Below, piece by piece: positions 9,222 through 18,357 of a stretch of DNA of 64,000 nucleotides. Origin of the DNA: an uncultured Prevotellaceae bacterium (GTDB lineage: Bacteria > Bacteroidota > Bacteroidia > Bacteroidales > Bacteroidaceae); the NCBI GenBank assembly GCA_900314715.1, contig OMWI01000009.1, positions 19,936 to 83,935 on the forward strand, in the 5' to 3' direction. The position numbers were made by a program, and so were the translations under genes. Every line of letters starts with the position of its first letter. Position 1 is the stretch's first letter. Under the pieces are notes generated by a model. That model was not told the DNA's origin. It searched no databases and saw only the letters and a list, made by a program, of their open reading frames with translations.

Positions 9222-9641
9222 TTACCTTCTAAAGAAATCAAAGAAGTAGAATACGGCAGCATACGTTTTGGGAACTCCTTTAGCATAGCCAATGATCATG
9301 CAATTTCCATTCCTCACCGTGCCATCCGAATCTATCTTACCGACATACATATTGCTTTTGTCTCTCACCGTTCCGTCAGATTGCACTTTTCCAACTATCA
9401 TATTGTAATTATTCCGAATAGTGCCGTTCTTATCAAACTTCCCTATCGTCATATTACGCATATCTTTTATCGTGCCATCATTACCGATTCTTCCTATTGT
9501 CAAGTTGCTACCATTCCTCACGGCACCATCAGCCTCAACTTCTCCAATCTTCATATTCGACTTGTCACGCAAAGTCTGAGCATCAACTGGCAATTGAAAT
9601 GCAAATACCAATGAAATATAAAGGAATATGTATCGGATCAT
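9222..9641 (-). CDS. Small secreted protein of six 17-residue repeats
   Basis: The 139-residue product has a signal peptide (about 1-21, ending PVDAQ). It is then almost wholly six tandem 17-residue repeats with the pattern T[LVI][RK][DN]xxNMx[IV]G[KR][VIF]xx[DN]G, for example TVRDKSNMYVGKIDSDG. The last unit is partial and the protein ends YAAVFYFFDFFRR, an aromatic and basic tail. The regular IG/DG spacing suggests a short beta-solenoid or stacked hairpins. I do not recognise a function. It is convergent with the C10 protease and shares its terminator. It lies just downstream of the first DUF3990 cassette on the same strand (15 bp after its last gene), so it may be co-transcribed with it. 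Confidence 0.75.
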   Translation of the reverse strand: MIRYIFLYISLVFAFQLPVDAQTLRDKSNMKIGEVEADGAVRNGSNLTIGRIGNDGTIKDMRNMTIGKFDKNGTIRNNYNMIVGKVQSDGTVRDKSNMYVGKIDSDGTVRNGNCMIIGYAKGVPKTYAAVFYFFDFFRR

Positions 9642-9656
9642 ATAATAATAAAGTCA

Positions 9657-9878
9657 TTACACAGCCTTACCATACTTTAGTTCGTGCTTTAAAAGTTCAT
9701 AACAATATGCTGGACTTTGATAATAAAGCCCTGTTTCCAAATCCATTAACTTGTCATAGAGTTGCGAATGATAAACAATATCAAGAGCATCAACTATAGA
9801 GAGTTTCGTATCTTCTATCAGATAACTTGTAACATCGTCAATCATACTGTCTATCAGGAATTTCTGCTCCTTGGTCAT
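9657..9878 (-). CDS. Small helical protein, third gene of DUF3990 cassette 1
   Basis: A 73-residue acidic-to-neutral helical protein without membrane segments. It shares a pattern with the 76-residue third gene of cassette 2: SxxDAxDIxYxS near residues 27-38, then GLYxxSxxY and ExL towards the end. It starts inside the end of the DUF3990 gene (4-bp ATGA overlap), which implies translational coupling. An antitoxin or partner of the DUF3990 protein is the obvious hypothesis; there is no direct evidence. Confidence 0.7.
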   Translation of the reverse strand: MTKEQKFLIDSMIDDVTSYLIEDTKLSIVDALDIVYHSQLYDKLMDLETGLYYQSPAYCYELLKHELKYGKAV

Positions 9879-10351
9879 AGTCTCTTCAGTTTTGAAATTG
9901 CAATTTCTGTTCCAAAAAAGAACTGACGACTCAGTCCCTTAAACTCCAACTCTTTTACCAAACTTTCTAAAGTAATGGCTCCAAAAAGATATCTACGCAA
10001 TTGGAAAGCAACCGTATCATTTGCCACAGGTCCGACCACAACATCATAATCGTGTTTAAAACCCTCACGATTAACATCACGATTCTTAAGTACAAATTCA
10101 GCCCACTTAACTGAAACAGAAGGAAAAACGAGTACGTTTATAGATTTGTCATTCAATAATCTTTCATCAAACTCATACGCTGTTACTATAGGACTTCCCC
10201 AATCTGCCAACTTTACACGACGGATAGCCATATCCTCAGCTTGAGATTGGATATCAGTTAGGTAAAATCCTCTACCAAAATCTTTATAAGGCTTGCAAAG
10301 ATTAAGGTCAATCTTATCTATAGCAACGTTTGAACCGTGATAAAGAATCAT
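9875..10351 (-). CDS. DUF3990 protein, ADP-ribosyltransferase-like, cassette 1
   Basis: The 158-residue soluble protein has three blocks expected of an H-Y-E type ADP-ribosyltransferase fold: YHGSN at 4-8 (His5), DFGRGFYLT at 24-32 (Tyr30) and QFFFGTE at 143-149 (Glu149). It also has YDVVVGPVAND at 102-112, the signature I associate with DUF3990. Cassette 2 has the same residues at nearly the same positions. Both flanking small genes overlap it by 4 bp. A toxin or other NAD-using effector that modifies a macromolecule is inferred; target and activity are unknown. The link between DUF3990 and the ART superfamily is from memory of family descriptions. Confidence 0.8.
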   Translation of the reverse strand: MILYHGSNVAIDKIDLNLCKPYKDFGRGFYLTDIQSQAEDMAIRRVKLADWGSPIVTAYEFDERLLNDKSINVLVFPSVSVKWAEFVLKNRDVNREGFKHDYDVVVGPVANDTVAFQLRRYLFGAITLESLVKELEFKGLSRQFFFGTEIAISKLKRL

Positions 10352-10572
10352 ATTAGTCCTCCTCCATTTCTATGACAAATTACAGACATATCAGCTACTG
10401 CATCTTCCAGTGATAACAAATGCTCTGCTGCATAACATTCATCAATAAAAGCAAGTCCACCAAAACGTTTTAGATAAGAAAAAGCCTGTTTGGGTTGTAA
10501 CTCATAGCGTTCTCCAAACATTGTGATACAATAGATCATATACGTCAATTTGTCTTTTTGCTCCTTACTCAT
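10348..10572 (-). CDS. DUF3791-like small protein, first gene of DUF3990 cassette 1
   Basis: A 74-residue helical protein (MSKEQKDKLTYMIYCITMF...) with the pattern AFSYLKRFGGLAFIDECY followed by HLLSLEDAVADM. This resembles DUF3791 and aligns with the 72-residue first gene of cassette 2. It is the first gene of the cassette and overlaps the DUF3990 start by 4 bp. A TATCTTTG -7 box on the minus strand (10597-10604) lies 24 bp upstream, though no well-placed -33 element is seen. An antitoxin role is a guess from gene order. Confidence 0.72.
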   Translation of the reverse strand: MSKEQKDKLTYMIYCITMFGERYELQPKQAFSYLKRFGGLAFIDECYAAEHLLSLEDAVADMSVICHRNGGGLI

Positions 10573-10660
10573 ATTTTTTCCTATTTAGGTTGTCTACAAA
10601 GATAAGAAGATTTTAGCAAACTTTATTCTTGGTGTACTATTATTTATCTACATTTATATA

Positions 10661-12373
10661 TCACTCCCACTCAATCGTTGATGGTGGTTTTGAAGAGATG
10701 TCGTAGCAAACGCGGTTTACACCTTTTACCTTATTGATAATTTCGTTGGAGACTTTTGCCATAAAATCGTAGGGTAAGTGTGCCCAATCGGCTGTCATGG
10801 CATCTGTACTAGTAACAGCACGTAAGGCAACGGGATGCTCGTAGGTACGTTCATCTCCCATTACGCCTACTGAGCGAACCGTGCTCAGTAAGATAGTACA
10901 TGCTTGCCAAATTTGGTCGTAAAGTGAAACCTCAATCTCTCCGTCTGTCATTTCAGCAGGAACTCCTGCTGCTAACACACGACGTGCTTCTTCACCAGAA
11001 AGTTTTACCTTATATTCACGCAAGCCACGGATATAGATATCGTCTGCCTCTTGCAAGATGCTTACCTTTTCTGGTGTGATGTTGCCTAAGATACGAACGG
11101 CCAAGCCTGGACCAGGGAAAGGATGACGGGTAATTAAATGCTCAGGCATTCCCAATTGACGACCAACACGACGAACTTCATCCTTAAACAACCACTTCAA
11201 TGGTTCGCACAATTGCAAATGCATCTCCTTGGGTAATCCTCCCACGTTGTGATGACTCTTGATGACCTTGCCCGTGATATTCAACGACTCAATCCTATCG
11301 GGATAAATCGTACCTTGAGCCAACCATTTCGCATCGGCAATCTTCTTGGCTTCGGCATTGAACACCTCTACGAAATCACGACCGATAATCTTACGTTTCT
11401 GTTCGGGGTCTGTAACGCCCTTCAAATCGGTGAAGAACTTCTCACTGGCATTCACGCCTATCACGTTCAATCCCAGTACCTTATAGTCTTCCATCACTTG
11501 CGTGAACTCATTCTTACGCAACATACCATGGTCAACGAAGATACAAGTGAGATTGTTTCCTATCGCACGATTGAGCAATACGGCAGCAACACTGGAATCC
11601 ACACCACCAGAAAGACCGAGTATCACACGGTCGTTGCCCAATTGTTGTTTCAACTCAGCTACCGTAGAATCTACAAACGAAGCAGCACTCCATTCTTGAC
11701 GACTTCCACAAATATCCACGACAAAGTTTTTCAACAACAAAGAACCTTGCAAGGTATGAAATACTTCGGGGTGAAATTGTACGGCAAAAATGGGAGCCTC
11801 ACCCCCAGCCCCTCTCCAAGGGGAGAGGGGAGTAATATGATTATTCCCCGTTTCGCAAGTTTTAGAGTATCCACTCCCCTCTCCCTTCGGAGAGGGGTTG
11901 GGGGTGAGGCTGAATGCAGCATATTTTACATCCTTTGTTGATGCAATACACTTAAAGCCTTCTGGAATTTGTGTAATACTATCCCCATGACTCATCCATA
12001 CTTGCGAATGAGGTTCAAAGCCACGGAAAAGCGGATTCTCCGTGTCGATATATTCCAAATGTGCACGCCCGTATTCACGAGTATTCGTCTTCTCTACCTT
12101 TCCTCCACCCGAATAAGAAATGAATTGCGCACCATAACAAATGCCCAATACAGGAACCTTACCGACAAATTGGCTCAAGTCAACCTTAAACGCTTCGGGG
12201 TCGTGAACACTATACGGTGACCCACTGAGAATCACTCCGATTACCGATTCATCACCTACAGGGAATTTATTGTAAGGCAGAATCTCGCAGAAAGTATCCA
12301 GTTCTCGCACCCTTCGACCAATCAACTGCGTGGTTTGCGATCCAAAATCGAGAATTATTATTTTCTGTGTCAT
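10661..12373 (-). CDS. guaA: GMP synthase (glutamine-hydrolysing) carrying an in-frame palindromic-element insertion
   Basis: The protein makes GMP from XMP, ATP and glutamine. The N-terminal glutaminase has the nucleophile Cys79 in GICYGAQ and the His201/Glu203 pair in FHPEV. The ATP-pyrophosphatase domain has [13 protein letters not shown], and the dimerisation domain ends [15 protein letters not shown]. At 570 residues it is longer than the usual 505-530. Residues 155-193 ([11 protein letters not shown] ... [11 protein letters not shown]) are encoded by a 117-bp palindromic element sitting just before the catalytic FAVQFHPEV strand. The reading frame is intact and every catalytic residue is present, so the enzyme is probably functional. 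It starts 1 bp after the murU stop and is the last gene of the cell-wall-recycling operon. Confidence 0.95.
   Translation of the reverse strand: MTQKIIILDFGSQTTQLIGRRVRELDTFCEILPYNKFPVGDESVIGVILSGSPYSVHDPEAFKVDLSQFVGKVPVLGICYGAQFISYSGGGKVEKTNTREYGRAHLEYIDTENPLFRGFEPHSQVWMSHGDSITQIPEGFKCIASTKDVKYAAFSLTPNPSPKGEGSGYSKTCETGNNHITPLSPWRGAGGEAPIFAVQFHPEVFHTLQGSLLLKNFVVDICGSRQEWSAASFVDSTVAELKQQLGNDRVILGLSGGVDSSVAAVLLNRAIGNNLTCIFVDHGMLRKNEFTQVMEDYKVLGLNVIGVNASEKFFTDLKGVTDPEQKRKIIGRDFVEVFNAEAKKIADAKWLAQGTIYPDRIESLNITGKVIKSHHNVGGLPKEMHLQLCEPLKWLFKDEVRRVGRQLGMPEHLITRHPFPGPGLAVRILGNITPEKVSILQEADDIYIRGLREYKVKLSGEEARRVLAAGVPAEMTDGEIEVSLYDQIWQACTILLSTVRSVGVMGDERTYEHPVALRAVTSTDAMTADWAHLPYDFMAKVSNEIINKVKGVNRVCYDISSKPPSTIEWE
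11795..11911. repeat. 117-bp palindromic element inserted inside guaA
   Basis: Two nearly identical arms of 38 bp face each other (11796-11833 and 11873-11910). Each arm itself folds as CCCCTCTCC/GGAGAGGGG. Arm 1 starts GCCTCACCCCCAGCCCC and arm 2 ends GGGGTTGGGGGTGAGGC. The outer base pair (11795/11911) brings the length to 117 bp, exactly 39 codons, so the frame of guaA is preserved. GC content is far above the surroundings. It resembles the palindromic elements known to insert into coding genes in some bacteria (for example Rickettsia RPEs) in behaviour, not in sequence. Confidence 0.9.
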
Positions 12374-12374
12374 A

Positions 12375-13130
12375 TTATATATTATTTTTAATGAATTTTT
12401 CAGCTTCTTGCAACGTGTCTATCTTGCCTACATCCATCAATTGCAGGTCGTCTTTCACCCACCCTTTTATCTTGGAATGATTGCATACATTCAAGTAAAA
12501 GTCGATAATGCCAAAACGGTCGGGATATGGTTCCATCAAGGGAAACAAAGACGGTGAAAATAAATGAATCCCACTGAATGCAAACAATTTATATTGACTT
12601 CTCAAGGCATCTATATCCATAGCCTTGATATTTTCGAACGGACTCTTCACTTCACCCGTTTCAATATTGGTCCACCCAACAAGATTCATCTCATCATTGA
12701 AAAGTAAATACCGCTTTGTCTTGCGCTCACTAACCAACAACAACGCATCGCAATCATGCGCCCTCTCGTAGAAGTTTGCCAAGTCTACATTGCTGAGAAT
12801 GTCCACGTTATGAATGAGAAATGGAGAGGAAGCATCAAACAACGAACTCGCTTTCTTGATACCACCACCAGTTTCAAGTAACATATCCCGTTCGTAACTG
12901 ATATGTATATCCATCCCAAACATATCTTTTGCACGAAGGAAACACACTATTTGCTCGGCAAAATGATGCACGTTAATAACCACTCGTTCAAAACCAGCGT
13001 CTTTCAACTTCATCAATACCCTTTGCAACAACGGTTCACCACCTACGGGCACCAATGCCTTAGGCATGGTATCTGTAATCGGTTTGAGTCGTGTACCGAG
13101 ACCTGCCGCAAAAATCATTGCCTGTTTCAT
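12375..13130 (-). CDS. murU: MurU-like N-acetylmuramate-1-phosphate uridylyltransferase
   Basis: The 251-residue nucleotidyltransferase starts with [22 protein letters not shown] (residues 8-29), the pyrophosphorylase signature of sugar-1-phosphate nucleotidyltransferases. It continues with LIHNVDILS (the metal-binding Asp) and ETGGGIKKA. In the recycling pathway first described in Pseudomonas, MurU converts MurNAc-1-phosphate into UDP-MurNAc. The upstream overlapping gene is the AmgK kinase that makes that substrate, which supports MurU over other sugar nucleotidyltransferases. The overlap with the kinase gene is 4 bp. Confidence 0.88.
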   Translation of the reverse strand: MKQAMIFAAGLGTRLKPITDTMPKALVPVGGEPLLQRVLMKLKDAGFERVVINVHHFAEQIVCFLRAKDMFGMDIHISYERDMLLETGGGIKKASSLFDASSPFLIHNVDILSNVDLANFYERAHDCDALLLVSERKTKRYLLFNDEMNLVGWTNIETGEVKSPFENIKAMDIDALRSQYKLFAFSGIHLFSPSLFPLMEPYPDRFGIIDFYLNVCNHSKIKGWVKDDLQLMDVGKIDTLQEAEKFIKNNI

Positions 13131-14662
13131 TTCAACACTTGTTTTATGTTTTGCTCACGATGACAGATTCTTACTTCCACACCATATTTTTGGTGGATGT
13201 ATTCAGCCAAATGTTGGGCGGAATATACAGAACGATGTTGACCTCCCGTACATCCGAAAGAGAACATCAGAGAGGTAAACCCTCGTTGAAGATACCTTTG
13301 CACATGATGGTCAGCCAATTGATAAACACTATCGAGAAATGTCAGGATTTCGCCATCGTCTTCCAAGAATCGAATCACAGGTTCGTCGAGTCCTGTCAGA
13401 TTCTTATACGGTTCGTATCTACCTGGGTTATGGGTACTTCTGCAATCAAACACATACCCTCCCCCATTGCCACTATCATCTTCGGGAATACCTTTTCGAT
13501 AAGAAAAGCTAAATACCTTTACCACCAAAGGACCTTTACCATCGTACTTAGAGAATGTAGCAGGACCATCCAAGGGATTTGAGGAATCAAACGGACGGTC
13601 GGTAATCTTATATCCATCAGAACGTTCAACCACTGGTTGCTCTACTTTGGCAAATTGCGGTAGTTCCGTAAGGCGACGCAATACATCCATTAAATAAGGA
13701 TAAGGGAACACCTCTTCGTTCATGGAAAGCAGGTCGCGCAGATTATCCATTGCCATTGGGATGGAATCAATGAAATGTTGCTTGCGCTCAAAATAACCTC
13801 TGAAGCCGTATGCACCTAATACCTGCAACGTCCTAAAGAGAACGAACAAACTCAATCGTTGTGCAAAATGTCGAATGGAAGGTACTTCAATATAGTTTCT
13901 CAACGAATTGTAATACTCGTGAATGAGTTCACGACGCAATTTATATGAGTACTTGGCCGATGCTTGCCATAAGAAAGAGGCAAGGTCGTAATAATATGGT
14001 CCTTTTCTTCCACCTTGATAGTCAATGAAATAAGGATTTCCATCTTCATCCAACAAGATGTTGCGAGCTTGGAAGTCACGATACATGAAACTCTCAAACG
14101 TCTCTGATGTGAGGTCTTTGGCAAACATACGGAAGTTTGCCTCTAATTTCATCTCATGGAAATCGAGTTCCGTGGGTTTCAAGAAACAATACTTGAAATA
14201 GTTCAAGTCGAACAACACGTTATCAACGTCAAATTCTGGTTGGGGATAACAATTCGACCAATCCAATCCACGTGCACCACGAACTTGAATGTTGGGCAAC
14301 TCCCGAATCGTATTAATCAGCAATTGCTTCTCTTTTTGGTTGTATCTACCTCCTGCCTCACGACCTCCCTTGATGGCACCAAATAGCGAACGGTTTCCTA
14401 AGTCAGTTTGAAGATAACGAAGGGAGTCTTCCGACTGAGCCAACAATTGTGGAACGGGCAATTGGCGTTGCGAAAAATGCTCAGTAAGGTAAAGGAAGGC
14501 ACGATTTTCATCGACACTTGTACCCACGACACCTACCACCGAATTACCCTGTTGGGTGTAGATACGGTAATACTCGCGATTACTTCCTGCGCCCTCAATC
14601 CTGACGACATGCGAAGGTTCTTCCTTTGCCCATGTCGTATATAGCTTAATCAACTCTTTCAT
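13127..14662 (-). CDS. Fusion of AmgK-type sugar kinase and RapZ C-terminal domain
   Basis: The 511-residue cytoplasmic protein has an aminoglycoside-phosphotransferase-fold kinase in residues about 1-335. Its catalytic loop is YRDFQARN with Asp196, and the metal-binding Asp214 is in FIDYQGG. AmgK phosphorylates MurNAc/GlcNAc at the anomeric carbon. Residues about 375-511 match the C-terminal half of RapZ: PVIRFLEDD and FSFGCTGGQHRSVYSAQHLA. In E. coli the RapZ C-terminal domain binds RNA and senses glucosamine-6-phosphate. The RapZ N-terminal P-loop domain is absent. The fusion with murU next door suggests a sugar-nucleotide sensor coupled to recycling. It overlaps both neighbours by 4 bp. 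Confidence 0.9.
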   Translation of the reverse strand: MKELIKLYTTWAKEEPSHVVRIEGAGSNREYYRIYTQQGNSVVGVVGTSVDENRAFLYLTEHFSQRQLPVPQLLAQSEDSLRYLQTDLGNRSLFGAIKGGREAGGRYNQKEKQLLINTIRELPNIQVRGARGLDWSNCYPQPEFDVDNVLFDLNYFKYCFLKPTELDFHEMKLEANFRMFAKDLTSETFESFMYRDFQARNILLDEDGNPYFIDYQGGRKGPYYYDLASFLWQASAKYSYKLRRELIHEYYNSLRNYIEVPSIRHFAQRLSLFVLFRTLQVLGAYGFRGYFERKQHFIDSIPMAMDNLRDLLSMNEEVFPYPYLMDVLRRLTELPQFAKVEQPVVERSDGYKITDRPFDSSNPLDGPATFSKYDGKGPLVVKVFSFSYRKGIPEDDSGNGGGYVFDCRSTHNPGRYEPYKNLTGLDEPVIRFLEDDGEILTFLDSVYQLADHHVQRYLQRGFTSLMFSFGCTGGQHRSVYSAQHLAEYIHQKYGVEVRICHREQNIKQVLK

Positions 14663-14847
14663 TGATCTTGCTCGTTTTCATCATACTTGTTGCGTTGCTT
14701 TTCGTCAAACTTTGCCAAGAAATGGTCTATCACCAAGAGCACGAACAAAATCCCCAAGGTTATCCACTCATTCTTGGTCAAAATATACAATCCTGCAGCG
14801 ACAAATGCAAGTAATAACAAACGTTTCCAATTCAAAAAATCTTTCAT
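14659..14847 (-). CDS. Small two-helix membrane protein heading the amgK/murU/guaA operon
   Basis: The 62-residue protein has two hydrophobic segments (about 9-22 and 29-44) and a charged Lys/Glu-rich tail (FDEKQRNKYDENEQDQ). It overlaps the start of the amgK/rapZ gene by 4 bp, so it is likely translated as the first gene of that operon. No function is recognisable. A TAAGTTTG -7-like box on the minus strand (14852-14859) overlaps the region just upstream of the ATG but lacks a good -33 element. Confidence 0.75.
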   Translation of the reverse strand: MKDFLNWKRLLLLAFVAAGLYILTKNEWITLGILFVLLVIDHFLAKFDEKQRNKYDENEQDQ

Positions 14848-14944
14848 GCTACAAACTTACACAAAATTTTTGAATTAAGCTACTTTTATCTGCAAAAAAA
14901 TATTATCATACGTATGGCAAAGGAGAAACATAGGAATAATATCC

Positions 14945-15175
14945 CTAATGATTTGTTGAATTGTTCTCCTGATATTCTCTCCAAACCTCACATGCTAAAT
15001 ATTTGTCACTACGACAATGCAGGTCAGCCACGCCTTCCTCTATTAGATTGGCGGTCTCGGAATTGTAATAGATATCGGTAGCATCATCGAGTGATACTTC
15101 AAACATCTCGCTAATACAGACGATGATTCTGGCACATTGGGCACTTCGTAATATCTGTTTACTCTCTTCACTCAT
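14945..15175 (-). CDS. Small helical protein, third gene of DUF3990 cassette 2
   Basis: A 76-residue protein (MSEESKQILRSAQCARII...) with SLDDATDIYYNSE near the middle and a Tyr/Glu-rich C-terminus. It resembles the 73-residue third gene of cassette 1. It overlaps the DUF3990 gene by 4 bp. The matching position and shared pattern in two separate cassettes argue that it is a real partner protein, not a chance reading frame. Function unknown; antitoxin or adaptor possible. Confidence 0.7.
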   Translation of the reverse strand: MSEESKQILRSAQCARIIVCISEMFEVSLDDATDIYYNSETANLIEEGVADLHCRSDKYLACEVWREYQENNSTNH

Positions 15176-15642
15176 AGTTGTTCGCTCTCAATAAAAGTAA
15201 GACATTCTTTCAACATCCGTTCAGAACGAATGCAATATTGTATGTTTGGCTTTTCGAATCTCAACAGTCCGAGAGCTTCTTCTTGCGAAATCTCACCAAT
15301 GAAATATCTATCAAGCGTAATGATTACTCTGTCATTGGCAATACCTCCTATAACCATGTCGTAATTGCCAACTTCTTTTCCCTCACGACATTGTGCTACA
15401 AAGTCGAGCCACTGCTTGTCATAGCTATCAAATCGTTTGATATTCCATGTATTTTCCTTGTATACTAACTCATAAGTATTGAGCCATGCTTGTTGACCTC
15501 TTCTTTTGAAACGCTGAGCATATCTCACGGCTTGTTCTTTCAATGAAGTAAGATAGAAACCACGACCAAAATCAAGATATTGTCGCGAGTGTTTTGTGTC
15601 AGGATTCTCAACACTTACATTTGACGAATGATACATCATCAT
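15172..15642 (-). CDS. DUF3990 protein, ADP-ribosyltransferase-like, cassette 2
   Basis: The 156-residue protein has the same three blocks as its cassette 1 paralogue: YHSSN at 4-8 (His5), DFGRGFYLT at 24-32 (Tyr30) and QYCIRSE at 135-141 (Glu141), plus YDMVIGGIAND at 94-104. Outside these blocks the two paralogues differ strongly, so this is not a recent duplication. It has no signal peptide or membrane segment. It is inferred to be an NAD-dependent transferase-like effector held between two small partner genes; the enzymatic activity is unproven. Confidence 0.8.
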   Translation of the reverse strand: MMMYHSSNVSVENPDTKHSRQYLDFGRGFYLTSLKEQAVRYAQRFKRRGQQAWLNTYELVYKENTWNIKRFDSYDKQWLDFVAQCREGKEVGNYDMVIGGIANDRVIITLDRYFIGEISQEEALGLLRFEKPNIQYCIRSERMLKECLTFIESEQL

Positions 15643-15857
15643 GCGGGAAGCACTCCTTTCTCCCTCATATAGTCAGTAAGGTCTTCCATTAGGTAACGTG
15701 AACTAAATGTATGAAGTACATCGTATGAGGGAACGATGTAGCCATATAGGATACCAGAATTTTTCAGCCTTTTGTAAATCTCTTGCTGCGGAAGTTTCAG
15801 TTCTGCTGATAGTTTCCCTATGCAATAAGTAACAAATTCCAATCTGTTTTTATCCAT
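15639..15857 (-). CDS. DUF3791-like small protein, first gene of DUF3990 cassette 2
   Basis: A 72-residue helical protein ending YDVLHTFSSRYLMEDLTDYM, the pattern I associate with DUF3791 (YDxLHT...I.DI..Y). It is the first gene of the cassette and overlaps DUF3990 by 4 bp. Upstream lie a TATCTTTG -7 box (15941-15948, minus strand) and an 8-bp inverted repeat in the leader, where a self-regulating antitoxin would be expected to bind. Confidence 0.75.
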   Translation of the reverse strand: MDKNRLEFVTYCIGKLSAELKLPQQEIYKRLKNSGILYGYIVPSYDVLHTFSSRYLMEDLTDYMREKGVLPA

Positions 15858-15899
15858 AATATTGTATTTGCCTTGTTGTTATTTATTTAGTTACACTCA

Positions 15900-15948
15900 A
15901 ACCTTATAACTATGAGTTGTATGATAAGGTTTTCCGTTCGCAAAGATA
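15900..15948 (-). promoter_or_regulatory. -7 box and candidate operator of DUF3990 cassette 2
   Basis: TATCTTTG (minus strand, 15941-15948) is followed downstream by an inverted repeat AACCTTAT / ATAAGGTT (15900-15907 and 15924-15931, 16-bp spacer) that would sit in the first 40 nt of the transcript. A good -33 element is not visible. The rest of 15858-16305 holds only this and two hairpins. Confidence 0.4.
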
Positions 15949-16060
15949 GTTATTTTTTTGTAAAGCATCATATAATATACACCTATTTTTATTATACGTT
16001 ATCATTATTTGTAGTTTGCCCCCACGACAACTATCCAGGGATTAACTACAGGCAATAAAA

Positions 16061-16091
16061 AAAATCGGATGTCATCACGACAACCGATTTT
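16061..16091. terminator. Hairpin with T-run, probable terminator
   Basis: AAAATCGG (16061-16068) pairs with CCGATTTT (16084-16091), extended inside by TGTC/GACA across an A-A mismatch. Read leftward it is followed by eight or more T, as expected of a minus-strand terminator behind groEL. It can also act on the other strand. Confidence 0.65.
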
Positions 16092-16247
16092 CAAAAACAA
16101 ACTACTTAAAAACTAATCTACTAAAACAAATCAAAAAATATTATTAAGGCTTCATGCCGATTCTCAATTCAATGTGCAAAATTAAAAACTTTCTTTTAAT
16201 TCCACAAATTTTTAATCAAGAAAATTCTTTAATAAGTGTGCTAAATA

Positions 16248-16277
16248 CAAAAAAAGGGAGAAAAAATATTTCCTCCC
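16248..16277 (-). terminator. Rho-independent terminator of groES-groEL
   Basis: On the minus strand GGGAG pairs with CTCCC (16273-16277 and 16256-16260), followed by seven T (16249-16255). It lies 29 bp after the groEL stop. Confidence 0.75.
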
Positions 16278-16305
16278 TCATTATTTGATAACTGCAGATT
16301 GCAAA

Positions 16306-17946
<1,641 letters not shown>

Positions 17947-17959
17947 TTAATGTTAAAAT

Positions 17960-18229
17960 TTATCCTAATACGGCGAGCACATCGCTTTGACGCATCATCA
18001 AATACTTCTCACCCTCAAACTCCAATTCTGTTCCGGCATACTTACCGTAGAGAACTTCATCTCCTTCCTTGAGAATCATTTCCTCATCCTTAGTACCCTT
18101 ACCAGTTGCAACGACTTTACCATGCAAAGGTTTCTCCTTTGCAGTATCAGGAATAATAATACCTCCTACTTTTTCCTCTGCCGGTGCTGGAAGTATAAGC
18201 ACGCGGTCTCCTAATGGTTTAATGTTCAT
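17960..18229 (-). CDS. groS: Co-chaperonin GroES (Hsp10)
   Basis: The 89-residue lid of the GroEL chamber starts [20 protein letters not shown]. Its mobile loop is [15 protein letters not shown] and it ends [13 protein letters not shown]. It is the first gene of the groES-groEL operon. No CIRCE element (TTAGCACTC-N9-GAGTGCTAA) is present upstream, so HrcA-type control is unlikely. Confidence 0.98.
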   Translation of the reverse strand: MNIKPLGDRVLILPAPAEEKVGGIIIPDTAKEKPLHGKVVATGKGTKDEEMILKEGDEVLYGKYAGTELEFEGEKYLMMRQSDVLAVLG

Positions 18230-18296
18230 AACTTATAATTTTTAATAATCTGTTTAATTTATCTGACCAACTTATTACTAAAAGCGTGCCAAACTG

Positions 18297-18317
18297 ACAT
18301 ACATGAATGATGTATGT
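18297..18317. promoter_or_regulatory. Inverted repeat upstream of groES
   Basis: ACATACAT-GAATG-ATGTATGT lies 68 bp before the groES start and 41 bp after the preceding gene's stop. On the minus strand it is followed by TTTGGCACGCTTTTAG, which resembles a conserved heat-shock-like promoter region but is not identified with certainty. It may be an operator or the terminator stem of the esterase operon. Confidence 0.35.
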
Positions 18318-18357
18318 GACATGACTGACAGAATTTCAGTTATTTCATTGGTCGTGT

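Noticed and set aside
11795-11911. guaA as a pseudogene because of the insertion
   Set aside because: The insertion is 39 codons, the frame continues to the normal C-terminus and all catalytic motifs are intact.
18230-18357. CIRCE element for groES
   Set aside because: No TTAGCACTC / GAGTGCTAA repeat is present; only an unrelated inverted repeat was found.
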